Of a stretch of DNA of 64,000 nt, positions 48,940 through 59,933 are shown in pieces; position 1 is the stretch's first letter; each line of letters starts with the position of its first letter. The DNA is taken from assembly GCA_015680685.1 (NCBI GenBank), contig MNCI01016412.1:84168-148167 (forward strand), given 5' to 3'. Source of the DNA: Gnetum montanum (lineage: Eukaryota > Streptophyta > Gnetopsida > Gnetales > Gnetaceae). Both the position numbers and the translations under genes were made by a program. The notes below the pieces were generated by a model. That model searched no databases. It was not told the DNA's origin and saw only the letters and a program-made list of their open reading frames with translations.

Positions 48940-51900
48940 ATGGCATCTAAATCGAGGCATCCAAGGGGAGAAGGACTATCCCAACCAAGGGACAAGCGAT
49001 CAAGAATGAGAAGAGGATGAGGTGTGCGACACCTAGAGCATGCGAAGGGCTCCCATGCAATTGGCCCCCTCCATGAAGGACCTGATGTGGAATCTGTTCA
49101 TCATATTCCTAAAGAGAAGATCCCTAGTGAACAATGGCAAGGGGATGAGACTCCAGTGATAGCGCCACGACTTGAGGTCACCCTGACCTACGCATGTCTT
49201 GATGCTATTAGGCCAAGGGAGGTGCAATGAATGGTCCCACAGGAGTTGAAATTCAGACTATTTCTAGAGAATGCACCAAAAGATGTACAGATTCAATTGC
49301 AAAAATCTCCTATGTGGCCAATCATCACATTTAGTGGTGAATGGTATTTAGGAGAAACTTACCTCTTCTGGACAAATCGACAACAATGGTCCAGAGTAAG
49401 AATTAAGGAAATTTATGTCTCTTACTCTACGAAAGAAATCACATAAGCTCTGTGGTTGCTAGAGACCAAAGCTGATGTGGTAGAGATCCCTAAGCAAGCA
49501 GATCCTAAAGTAAAAGGGGAGTGGATCAGGCAGTGCTATAGGGTAGATCACAAGGATTTTGGCACTTTAACCATCACAGAGAGGGTATACTCAAAAATTT
49601 TGTCTTACCACTTGAATCCAATAGTAAGACCTAGCAAGATCATGGCCTTCTCTACTTGTGCATGTGCCACTCTAAGCAGAAATTTCCCAATCAACCTTCC
49701 ACAATTGTTGTTTCTGGAGATTGAAAAAAGATTCGTTGAAACCGAACGTGGAAGGTGGGCTCTACCCTTTCCTTGCTTAATCAAAAAATTGTGCAAATGG
49801 GCAAGGATAGCATGATATGCCAATGACATACTTCAGCATGCCCTGATTGCCTCATGGTAGGAGATGATGAAAGATAGGACTCCAACCATCACACGACTTG
49901 AGGAAGAGCAGCAACCATCTCCACCACCTACACAAACGACAAGGTCAGGCTTGCAAACAATTGCAGAACATATACACGAGATCCAACAATTGCTCTTAAG
50001 CCAACAAGAGCAATCTATAGGAACCAGTGAAGGAGAAGACCCTTCAACCTATCACCCTGCAATGATCCATCTAGAGTAAGTGGCTCGATCAGTGAGTTTG
50101 CTTGAAGTAGCAGGGCCAATGTTTTCTATCACTTGAACACAAGTACCTGCTAGAACTGATCCTAGTGTCCGAGAAGTAACAGTCTCCACTCAACAATTAT
50201 TTCCTACAATTTTAGGAAATGCTACTACTTTTTTAGTATGATTGGATGATGGAGAGGTGGTGATCATCCTGGTGATGCAGCACCAGGAACAAGAAATTCT
50301 AGCTGAAGTGGTTGCTGACACGATTACTACGGCCCTTAATGCACCGATGGTGCCTGTACCAAATGTACATGGACTTGAAGATATACAGACATCTGCAGGA
50401 ACTTCACGTAGTAGGATCAATGCAATCCAACATGAAGAATTTTTGGACTAACTTTTGGGAACTAGGCAACCGCTTCTAGATGTCTTTGATCTTCCAAACA
50501 ACATTACTACAACCCAGTCAGAGCTGCTCTCAGTAAGGGGCAAGAACCTCATCTTGGAAGGGTAACTTGAAGTAGCTCAAGAAAATTGTCAACACTTGGT
50601 GATGGAAGTTGCCAAATTAAGGGCCCGACTTGCTAACCTAGCTCTCCTCAACCATGAACTTACTAGAGATGAAGATTTTCAATAGCTTCAAGCTAAACTC
50701 CAGATGGCTGAGTATGAGCAAGAGTCGAAGATCTTTGATAAGTCCTTGATAGATGCCCATGCATATTGCCTAAACAAGAACTTGGCAAAGGTTCATCAGG
50801 AGAATGTTAGGCTGACCATAAAATTTCATCACCTGCGCAATGTTGGTGTTGAAAATCAACACATGAAAGACTTCATCCACCAATAGTAGGAAGAGCTAGC
50901 TAGGGTGAACACTGATGTGAGGGGATTAACCGCTAAAAATCATAATTTATCCATGAAGGAAGTTCAGGCCTTGCAAAAAAAATCAACTATCGAAATCACC
51001 GCTTGAAAAAATGAAGCCCTTAAGTTTGAAAAGTTAAAAATCACTATAGGGACTAGGTGGGATTATAGAAAGAAGTAAACGAAAAAGAGATTCGAGTTGC
51101 AAAGGCCAAACTGAACCAAGTGCTCTAACAGCTTCGAAAAGGAGGTGAGGTGTGGCAACCCATCTTCAATGGATTGAATGCCTACAACCAAGTTGAGATC
51201 CACCTCAAGGAGCTGCAAGTCGAAGAAATGATAGAGTACATGGAGTTGGCCAACCTTTGCTATGCAAACCTAGCTATGCTAATAGCCGAAAGGCCGCAGT
51301 CTGACCTAAAGAAGCAAGTGGCCACCTCATACTCTTTATAAGAGGACGAGTTCCAAGCGCATAAAGTGATGAAACAGAAATTAGAAATAGCAAATGTGAA
51401 ACTCAAGGTTCTCTGCACTCATTTTGAAGGACAACGTGCGATCGTTGAGAACTTGGCCTAACGAATGAATGACTACTAGCAGATGCAGACATCAATCCGA
51501 GCATTTGACATTGAACAGAAACCATTCGTGGCCTGGTTTGTTAATCTAAAAGAACTCTTTCCTACACTTCCATGCCCTTGGGAGGTTCCAGTCTTAGCAC
51601 ACATTGGTAAAGCTGCTTGGACAGTGAACAATCCCAGAAGCAAAGAAGAGAAAATGAGTGTTCTCTTGGAGGCTTTTTGGTTGCCTCCAGAAGTTGTAGT
51701 TGCTGTAGGACAACCATCATCCACGCCACCACTACCACATGTGCCAAAGGCTGGTGAAGGTTTGTTAGAACCACCGCCATCAGGGACGTTGTGGTCTTCT
51801 CCAACAATTTTTGCATCTTTCAACATAGTAGAGAATCCAGGATCGTTGAGGTGTTCAATTTTGTCTCTAAACACCACCATTTGTAATTCATTCTTCTCTA

Positions 51901-52040
51901 TACACTTGGGCACTTGGTGCATCAGTAAAGTTAGTGTCTTTGTAGATGTGTTGTATCATGTGTGCTGTGTCATGTGTGTTGTAATAAGAACTTCATACCT
52001 TCCAAATTGTAATGATACTCGAGGACGAGTTTTCACTTAG
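48940..52040 (+). pseudogene. Accessory (post-integrase) ORF of element E
   Basis: About 1000 codons, interrupted. It starts MASKSRHPRGEG and is strongly basic for about 25 residues. The globular domain has MWPIIT, EWYLGETYLFW (49320-49375) and a longer open stretch at 49456-49815 with TLTITERVYSKILSY and RWALPFPCLIKKLC. A Pro/Gln-rich linker follows, then ALNAP and GLEDIQTS (50242-50451). The long coiled coil (about 50460-51470) has heptad-like Leu/Glu/Lys/Gln content. The C-terminal domain has LFPTLPCPWEVP (51558) and KEEKMSVLLEAF. I see no signal peptide or membrane segment, so it does not look like a typical env protein. The true stop is uncertain; the frame closes at 52040. Confidence 0.8.
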
Positions 52041-52051
52041 TCATGGGGGTA
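52010..52051 (+). other. Polypurine tract and conserved CTCGAGGACGAG block of element E
   Basis: ACTCGAGGACGAGTTTTC is followed by TCATGGGGGTA up to the LTR start at 52052. The same block and G run precede the 3' LTRs of A, B and F. Confidence 0.75.
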
Positions 52052-52926
52052 TGCTGAAGTGCTCATCAATTGATGCATCAACTGGGGCTGCATATATGAG
52101 GCCCCATCAATGCATCTGTCCATGCATCTACATGGCCTGATTTACGCAGCGTCTATTCTAGCCTATAAATAAAAGTGCTTCCACCACACTTAGGCATCTT
52201 TTTGGTAGTTGTAGCAAATCTCTTGCAATTTGTTTTCAAAAGAGTTACAATATTTTCCAAGTGCCCGCAGTAGGTGTAAGAAAGGTTTTTGGCTCTTTAT
52301 TCGAGCACTAATGTACCTGAGCCCATTGGTGTGACCAACAATAAAGACTATCTTTTCAAGCATTCCCTGCAACAATTGAATTTAGTCATTTAATCATTTA
52401 ATAGTTTAATATTTCTATGCTTTAATAATTCCTTAAGTTTCCATTGTTATCACTTTAATCATCATTGCTCTTTTATATCTTTTAAAAACCATAATTACGA
52501 CCATCTTGAATGTAAACCTAACACTTGGCAACCCAGTGACACTTAACGTTTGGTAACCCAGTAGTGGTTAGGGGATGCTCAGGATGTGCACAGAAGATAA
52601 GATCGGATGCTTATGCTAGGAAGAGTTAAGAGATAGATTAGGATACCTATAGACTCTGCAATATTCCATTCCTTACATTTCATTTCAAGAATTAGACTCT
52701 AGAAGATAAAGAGAAAAGCCATAAAAATCATTTGCCTCAATCTCACTTAACCATTGCATCAGAACACCACGAGTGAGGTTGGGAAGACAACAACCATTCT
52801 AACACAAGGTTTTGCTGGTTAGAGTTTGGTGTATGCAAGTGCTTACAGTCTACAAAATTCAACCGAGTCATGTGTGAATGGCCGTGATTCACATGGTTGG
52901 GCGTAGGGGTACCTCGCCACTCATCA
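52052..52926 (+). repeat. 3' LTR of element E
   Basis: It begins TGCTGAAGTGC and ends CACTCATCA, followed by CTTGG. It has the same TATAAATA box. About 28 bases covering the right arm of the U3 hairpin are missing, and most CpG sites have decayed. Confidence 0.92.
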
Positions 52927-52931
52927 CTTGG

Positions 52932-53930
52932 CATATTATCCAAGGAAGGATTTTATTCATGGTACTCTTTTTAATTTTTAAATTTCTGAAAGGTCACCCA
53001 CCTTCAGGCATGGGTAACATGTCTTTCTAGTGGGACCCCCAAAAATTTATTTTGTGTTCCTTTATTTTTTATTTGTGTAAACCTTTCAAGATAGCACTTA
53101 TTTTACTCTTACTCCCATTTTTTGTTAGATCTACAAAGATATAATACAACCTTAGCAACATGATAGAACTTCACAATGGTAATCCAAAAAGAATCCACAA
53201 ATTGCCTTGATGCCACACTTTTTACATTCCCACTTACTTCTTCACTATTCTATATAGGCATAAAGATCACAAGTTTATTCTTACTTGTATGATGGAAAAG
53301 AATGTCATTATGGCCATGGTAAGAACCTCTTATTAATGGAATGGATGGATGGATGATGTGGGCTCACTATTCAAATAATCAATCCCTTATGACTTGATAA
53401 CATAGAGAAATCCTCACTTGATTGGACTACATCTTGCCTTTATTTATAATGTGTCTTATTAGTAATCAAAATTATTTACAAAGGGTTTGAAAACAAAGTA
53501 TGAAAGAAATGAAAAATATAGTAAGAACTATGAAAAAGTATAAAGAATGAAAAATGTTAAAAAATGGAAAATGTCAAAGAATTGAAAGATATATCAAAGA
53601 ATGTCAAAAATTTAAGAAATGAAAAATATGAAAGAATAAGAAGATGTCAAAGAATGTAAAAGATATAAAAGAATAGGAAAATTGTATCAAGAGATAGAAA
53701 ATGTAAAAATAATTGTAAAACAAAAAATGGAAAAGCATTTATTAATTTTAGAATCAAGGTAAAGTGTCTCCCCCACAACTGAACTCATGGGCAAGCATTT
53801 GAAAAATACTCCCTAGGTTTGCTGGATCATTCACTTTAGGTGATTCACTTACCATTTATTGATCTAACTTTTTTTGTTATTGTCCCATGTGATCATGATG
53901 GTAGTTATGTTTTGATCATCTAAGTTCTTG
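52932..53930 (-). other. Spacer of element B, right of the E insertion
   Basis: It aligns with C near 7240-8150: the GGCATGGGTAACATGTCTTT block, the GGATGGATGGATGATGTGG block (53340) and an A-rich tract (53480-53740). It ends in sequence like the pol C-terminal tail. Confidence 0.65.
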
Positions 53931-53939
53931 TTCTCTTTC

Positions 53940-54830
53940 TGTTTTGGTGTATAATTATGAGTTATTAATTTCATTTTTTAGTCCTTAGTTGGAATCATGT
54001 TCTTAAAATGAGAGTTAATAAGAAAATTAGATTATTCCATGCATTTTTGATACAATTTTTGGTTCTTAGTTAGTGGCCACAAGGTGTCTTTTGACTTTGT
54101 GACTTCTGCTCTCTCATGTGCACACTTGTTCTTCACATTTGTTTGTGGACTGGTGTGATGACTGTGTTAACATTTTGAAGTATTGGCCCACAATTGCATC
54201 CTTTTCTTTTAGTAGTAATGCATGGAATTTGTTGCATGTGTATGGCTATGTGCTTGTCCTCCTTAGAGATCTCAACAAATAGATCCCTCATACTTAGCTT
54301 AGATCAATTATTCTAAGCCATGATCTCCCCATGATAATCAGAAATTCCTTATTATCATCTTTCACATCAATTAACAAAAATTTTGCTAGATAAGACCACC
54401 CATTGACAATGGTCACTACATCATCTATTTGTCCTAAAGGAATGGTGATAGACTAATATGCAAGCTCCAACATAATGTGGCACTCTTTCAATGATGTTAG
54501 GTTCCATGCTTGATATGTTTCATGAGAGATCAAATTTACCCTAGAACCTAAGTCTAATAGAGCTTTGCATGGTAGATTTCTAGCTACTTATAGATAAATC
54601 AAAAGAATTTCTAGATCAATTCTCTTCTTAGGAAGTGGCCCTACCTTTATCTAGTTTGTAACAATTTCAATGAGCGTGACAATTTGCGTGTTTGGATTAG
54701 ATGATGACAAAAGCTTGTTGGCAGTAGGGAATATGTGGTAGGGGAAGTCAATTTCAATGAAGCTCTAATTCTACTAGCCTTTTCAGGACATACCCTAAAG
54801 AAAGGATGTTTCTTCCCCTTATCTTGTTAA
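53940..54830 (-). pseudogene. Protease and protease-RT linker of element B; RT-RNase H-integrase deleted
   Basis: The protease active site near 54570 reads LLDLGSRVNLIS, so Ser is replaced by Leu. The linker (54000-54290) matches C at 11100-11370. To its left the sequence jumps straight to the pol C-terminal tail and spacer, so roughly 2.5-3 kb holding RT, RNase H and integrase is missing. Confidence 0.7.
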
Positions 54831-55485
54831 GTGCTTCTTCAGTCCTTTCTTCCATAATCTTTATGGTTATAGCAAATTTTTCATCCACTAAATCCCAAAA
54901 TTTCTCTACCTTAGTTGTTATATCATTGATTGATTTTTTTAAATAGGTACGATCTTTTTCTGGATAACATCTTCCAAGGTTTCATCCTCTTTCTTGTTAT
55001 ATATTCACACATCTCTCTTTCGAATTGATAGATCTCTATTATACTCTTCAATTAATTCCCTCTTTCTTAGCTCACCTTCCCCTTTTTCCACTTGATTGAT
55101 TAGCTTTTGGATATGATGAACAATCATTTCTAATAACATGCCTTGGGTATAAACCCCAAGAGTCTCTTTGGTTTTTCTCCATATCCCATCTACAATGTGC
55201 TTGAGTTGTTTCCTTGGTGAAAATTCATGGCCTAGCCATCTGTGCAATAGTGAATAGTATCTACCCATTGCTGCATCAAGGGTCTCATCAGTTCCTTGTT
55301 TCCATCCTTGGATCTATTTTCTTAGATTGGACATTTGTAAATAAGTTTGGTATTTATCATTCAAGAGTTTGAGCATGGTATTCTAGCATCTAATTGATTC
55401 AAGTTTCAATGACCTATACCAACTCTTCACCTCCTTTACAAGTGTTATGTGAAACAACTTCAATTTTTGCCACTCACTTTCTATG
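54830..55485 (-). pseudogene. gag of element B, N-terminal part deleted
   Basis: The open stretch 55005-55268 reads MGRYYSLLHRWLGHEF and ends RKRELIEEYNRDLSIRKRD, matching gag of E (41850-42110). Homology to gag stops abruptly at 55485 and LTR sequence begins, so the zinc motif, N-terminus and primer site are lost. Confidence 0.72.
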
Positions 55486-55764
55486 TTTTTATTGTTTACC
55501 TAGAATAATGTTTACTGCTAAATGCTACTTCGATTTTATGCATACACTGCTAAGTGCTAAGTACTAACATCAAAAAAACAAACTAAGAGAGTTTCACTAA
55601 GGTTGAATGGAATTGTTATTGGACCATGCACCTAAGTGGTGTATTTATAGGCCTGCATCTGCTCACAATATCAAATATGTGACATTGTAGCTTGTGCCCT
55701 AATATTAGGGGTTTGATATTATCGAATGCCCAACGTTGTATCCATGTAAAAACTTGACTTATCA
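55486..55764 (-). repeat. Partial 5' LTR of element B
   Basis: It matches the U3/TATA end of the LTR at 21342-22242, including CACCTAAGTGGTGTATTTATAG, the ATATCA-type repeats and the end TTGACTTATCA. Only about 280 bases remain, fused to gag by deletion. Confidence 0.7.
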
Positions 55765-55829
55765 CTTGTTCATTTACCCCACTGGAAATTGAGCACCAAC
55801 CTAGAACTATTAACATTGTGCTTATTGTA

Positions 55830-56520
55830 TAGACCTCATCTAATATACTTCATCATATCATCATCATCATAGCCTTATCCTAACAAAATAGGGTTAACTA
55901 CATGAGTTCTTTTTCATCATTTAGCTCTCTAAAAAGCTAGATCTTTATTTATTTGAGATTTCTTCAGACAATCTTTAGTCATTTTTTCAATGTCTTTTTT
56001 AGTATCCCTTTTGATGGCTTTTCTAAAATAGTGATGCACTAAGCTTTTTCTTGTATAAGCTCATTATTTAATCTTCTTTGCACATGCCCAAACCATCTAA
56101 GATACCATTCTTATAACTTATTTGAAATAGAAGCAACCCCAAGCGTTCCTCTAATGTTTGTATTGTATGGTTTATATTTTTTTGGTAACATTAAACATAC
56201 ATCTAAGCATTTTCATTTCTATGACACTAATTTGTTTTGGTGCCTTTTTTGTACTTGCCAATATTTTGCACCATATAAGATAGCAAGCCTGATTGTTGTC
56301 ATGTAAAATTTTTTCTTTAGTTTTATTCAGATTCTTTTTATCACATAAAACATCATTAGCCTATCTCCATTTTCATCATATTGCCTTAGTACTATTTCTT
56401 ATATCTTTATCATTTTCACTATGTAATTAGAGCATTTATCCTAGGTAGCTACATTGTTTGCAGTTGGCCTTCAATTGTTAGTTATATCACTGCTTGTTAT
56501 TTATCTCTTTTATTCTTGAT
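55830..56520 (-). mobile_element. 3' end of a LINE (L1-type reverse transcriptase C-terminus)
   Basis: On the minus strand, frames read pieces typical of the C-terminal end of plant L1 polyproteins: RWFGHVQRR-like (RWFGHVQRRLNNELI near 56085), then a HVVNPILLG-like end near 55885. These are followed by a GATGAT-rich tail (55840-55870). Several frameshifts are present. The upstream RT core and endonuclease are not seen, so it is 5'-truncated, as is usual for LINEs. Confidence 0.65.
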
Positions 56521-58149
56521 AGCAACTATGCCTTGTGATTGTTGGGCATCACATTAGGAGAATGTCCTAGCATTTGCAAAATCTAAATAAAGAACTCATC
56601 CATGAGATTTGGCAAGATTTTGATTACCAACATGATGTTAATCGTCATTGGCAAAGTTTAGTTGAATACATACATGTTGCCAACTTAACACTAATCCTCT
56701 TCATCTTAACATAGCTATGTGTAGTATTTTCTTAATACATGGGTTTCTAAAAAAAGCTAAAGTAGAATTTTAAGATCAAGATGAAAGATCAAAGATGATG
56801 TCTATATAGCTAATTTGTGTTTTCCTACAGTGAAAGTACTATCCATCTAAATTGAGATGGCTAGGTAGTATCATTTATATACTTCATGTACATTCTAAAA
56901 CCCATATGTATATCTTAAAAATAAATATAATCCAATAATTTTAAGTTGCAACATTGCCTCCTATTTATAATTATTCAACTACATTTTACCAATGATCAAA
57001 CTGTTAAAATTCTTCATTTTTTTTTCATTCATGTTAATAGAAATCCCAAGTGCTTAGGCCACATAAAACATAGTTCATTACATAGACTTCCAATGAAGTT
57101 TTTCTAAAACACATGGCATGATATTGTTCTTGATCCAAAGCTTGTGCCATAATTGCACAACAAATTCAAAACTAATGGTTGCAAGCAAAAGTAAAAATAA
57201 AGCTAAAGCTGCATTGCATGGCATCATCATCAACATCATCCCATGCTAGCTACCGTTGCTTCAACAAGGGTTTCACATGAACATCATCATTACTATCTTA
57301 ATTTTCTTATTTATTTACTATATTTTATTTCACTTATTTGCAATTTCATTAGCATAGCATGCTTGTCTTGGTTAGAACTTTATAACTCATTGTTTACTAG
57401 AATTTGAACTCATGATTTAAAGGTTTCAAATCAAAAGTCTTACGGCTAACTTAACACCTCATTGTCGGATTAGCTATGTACAACCAAAAGAACCATGAAC
57501 AAGTAACCTCTCTATTGCATTACATTTTCTAATGAAAGGTAGTGCAAGCTAATTGATTGGCCAATATCCATGCTCTCTTGTATATATATATTGGTTAAGA
57601 ACATATTTTTGCAGTAGAGTTGACATATACTTTAGTTGTTGCTAATAGTACAATGTATCCCATTCTGAGCCTCTCTGTTGCATTATATTTTTTTTTATGC
57701 AAGGTAGTAACTAATTAATTGTTTAATACTTGTGCCATATGTATATATTTTGATAAAGAATATATTTTCCTTTGTTAAAAAATAAATCTTGTGAATCTTC
57801 TCGTAATCAAGTAACTTACCTCCTCACCTATTCATGAAACTGAAATTAAAATTCTATTGCATCTGTAGACCCTTTCAATATATTATATTGTCAAGTTTTG
57901 AAAATATAGTTAAGAAAATAACAAGAGTTTTTAATAACATTTAGAATAAATTAGCCAAATATACAACCATAATATCTCATGTGTGTTTCCTATGCTATAC
58001 AAAGAAAATAAAACTTCCATTGATATTATGGGAAGAAAATTTATTTATCTGAATAGAAAAGCTCCTTTTTTTTTTAAGCCATGTCTAAAGAAAATGATTT
58101 GCTGTGACCAACAAAAGCACTGTTACAAATATTCATCTTCAATGAATTG
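56521..58149. other. Unassigned AT-rich stretch with a possible SINE-like piece
   Basis: I see no gene. Near 57395-57455 the minus strand has GAGTTCAAATTCTAG, like a tRNA-derived B box, about 40 bases after GTTAGCCGTAAGAC. This could be a decayed SINE head, but the A box is poor. Confidence 0.3.
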
Positions 58150-58737
58150 GCTTGGTGCCACCACAAGTAAGCAAACTTTAACCGGCACAGAAGGTAGCTA
58201 TACATACATACATATCTGCCTAGAAACACGCTTTACTCTTCTGAAACCACCGCGACAGGACAACTGTCGCGAAGAGAAGAGAGAACAGGGGAAGAAATAA
58301 AACCCCAGGCAGTCAGCCAGTGAAGCATCATAACGCTCAGCAGCAGTAGGCAGAAGAAAACCTAAAATCTTCCTCCACTACCGAGTAGTTTATCATTTTT
58401 GTTTTCTGTTACGTTGCCTTGCTATGGGGTTGCTGCTCGTTTCTTGAGCGGCCTTTTCTTTTTCTCCATTCTTTTTTTGTTTTGTTTTTCTTTTTTCGTT
58501 TTGTTTTTGTTTTTTCACTGTAGGTCGCAAAGCTGCCACAGACACACAGGAAGACACTTCTTCTTCTTCTTATTCGTGTGCATGTGGTTGTGGTTGTTTT
58601 CTTCTTTCGTTTTTTATAACCCTACTTTGAAGAGGAAGGCTTTTTGTCTTTGTTCGATGCTTCAGTGCGTGTCTTGTGTAGCATTTCGGAAATGTCTGCT
58701 CGGTATTTGAATTTCTCTCCGCCTACCTCACACTCCC
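58150..58737 (+). promoter_or_regulatory. Promoter and 5' leader region of the KH-gene copy
   Basis: Base composition changes here: more GC, intact CpG sites, and pyrimidine-rich runs (58440-58520, 58556-58610), as in plant 5' leaders. A perfect 8-bp inverted repeat lies at 58251-58271. No clear TATA box is seen and the transcription start is not defined. Confidence 0.45.
58251..58271. promoter_or_regulatory. Perfect 8-bp inverted repeat CGCGACAG/CTGTCGCG
   Basis: Arms are at 58251-58258 and 58264-58271 with a 5-base loop GACAA. It is CpG-rich in an otherwise CpG-poor window and sits upstream of the leader. It could be a binding site for a dimeric factor. Confidence 0.45.
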
Positions 58738-58776
58738 ATGCGCAATGGTTCCATGCCAATGACCTATCATGACAAG
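58738..58776 (+). CDS. Candidate exon 1 of the KH-gene copy
   Basis: An ATG at 58738 gives 13 codons (MRNGSMPMTYHDK) ending in AAG|GTAGTTTG, an acceptable donor. The phase is 0 and joins in frame with the exon at 59792. Plant KH/STAR proteins have variable short N-termini, so the residues themselves prove little. It could instead be leader sequence. Confidence 0.35.
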
Positions 58777-59791
58777 GTAGTTTGTTTCCCCTCCTTTTAC
58801 TTATGTGCCTTTTCTTATTTATTTTTTAATTTAATTTCCATTTTAGAATCATCGTTAATGCTAAAGTCGATTCCGTGGCGTGTATTTTCTCGATCTTTCT
58901 CCTCGTCTTATCTGCCTTTTTCTTAAGTAACGAGATGCCAAAGTGATCAAATGAAAATGACATGAATTGTTAATATTTCTTCGGGCCGATAAACATTCTG
59001 TAGACCGTTTTGATGCAGCTAGTTCTAGCATCTGTCGGAGAATCTATTGATTTCTTATTGCTGTGTACAAATGTGTATTTTGTAGGCATATTTATGTTTA
59101 AATTTTCTATTTTTAGTGGTTGATGGATCTTATACTTTTGGTTCAGGTACATTTGAAACTGGAACACGTAATGGCAGAAATGTAGTAAGAAATGCTATTT
59201 TACGTTTTAGCTTGGCAAATAGGCTATGCCAATCTACTTATCTTTGTTTTGATTTGGATATGAGGATGGCTTGATTCTTTGAATGTTCTGTTCCTTTTGT
59301 TTAATTATTCTACCAGAAGTTTGTGTCTGATTACATCTTAGTATCCTTAAATTAAAGCATTAAAGTATATGTGTTTTATTGCTGCACTTCTTTGCTACAA
59401 AACTACAAAATATGCCGGGAGATCCACCGTATTAGCATCAGCAATCATGTTACTTTACCATGCAGGAATAAAATCCAAAGTACATTCGGTACAAAGTTAG
59501 TTGTGTTAATTTTTTATAAAAGATTTGCATCAAAAAACTGCTGTAAATTAAAAAGTTTCAAGTGATTTATTGGATCTTAGAATTTAATAGTTTTCCGTGT
59601 TGCCTAATAGCATCTATTTTTATGGTGAGATATAGCTACAATACAAACAAAGTTGGTAGGGTGTGCATTTTGGTTTTCTCTTTTACTTTTTGCGTATTAT
59701 GTCTAATACAAATATATCAGATTATGTCTTGAATCACACATGTCAATTTCATTCAGGGATATTTATTGCATGCTACGGTTCTCTATTTTAG
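58777..59791 (+). other. Predicted first intron of the KH-gene copy
   Basis: It runs from GT at 58777 to an AG at 59791 preceded by TTCTCTATTTT. Length is 1015 nt, with no stable frame inside. Confidence 0.4.
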
Positions 59792-59933
59792 TCATTTAGC
59801 ACTTGTAATATCTGTGCATATAATTACGCTTCTCTTCATTTCACCAAGTATCTTGCTGAGTTGGTGTCGGAAAGACAAAACCTTAGCCCATTTAGTCATG
59901 TTCTACTACATTGCTTACACCTACTTAATCAAA
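59792..59933 (+). CDS. Exon of a STAR/KH RNA-binding protein gene copy (Qua1-like segment)
   Basis: 142 nt, open throughout, phase 0 to 1. It starts SFSTCNICAY and continues KYLAELVSERQNLSPF, then a VLLHC and LLNQ pattern, and ends at a good donor (AAA|GTATGTAAC). Known plant members (the SPIN1-like and quaking-like group) have FSP, about 20 residues, YLAELLAE..KL.PF.QVLP.C.RLLNQE with an intron right after LLNQ. The order and the intron position match. The usual Pro (VLP) is Leu and the usual Arg (RLLNQ) is His, both C-to-T or G-to-A type changes, so this may be an early pseudogene. The downstream exons with the KH domain are not in the window. The family binds RNA and acts in splicing and flowering control in model plants. 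Confidence 0.7.

Larger units (their letters stand above)
39581..52931 (+). mobile_element. Element E: complete Athila-type retrotransposon (39586-52926) with target duplication CTTGG
   Basis: The LTRs are 39586-40487 (902 bp) and 52052-52926 (875 bp). The 5 bases before (39581-39585) and after (52927-52931) are both CTTGG, so the ends are exact. Length is 13,341 bp. Order: primer site, gag, protease, RT, RNase H, integrase, spacer, internal promoter, accessory ORF, polypurine tract. Its LTRs are visibly more alike than those of A, so it is younger than A and lies in the spacer of the older element B. Its frames still contain many stops, so it is not autonomous. Confidence 0.95.

Noticed and set aside
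55840-55870. ATC/GAT microsatellite as an independent feature
   Set aside because: It is the GATGAT-type tail expected at the 3' end of the LINE.
57395-57455. Confident call of a tRNA-derived SINE
   Set aside because: Only a B-box-like GAGTTCAAATTC is convincing. The A box and target duplications are not.
58399-58710. 103-codon Phe/Leu-rich frame with signal-peptide-like start
   Set aside because: It lies in a pyrimidine-rich leader region. Such runs create Phe/Leu/Ser codons by composition alone.
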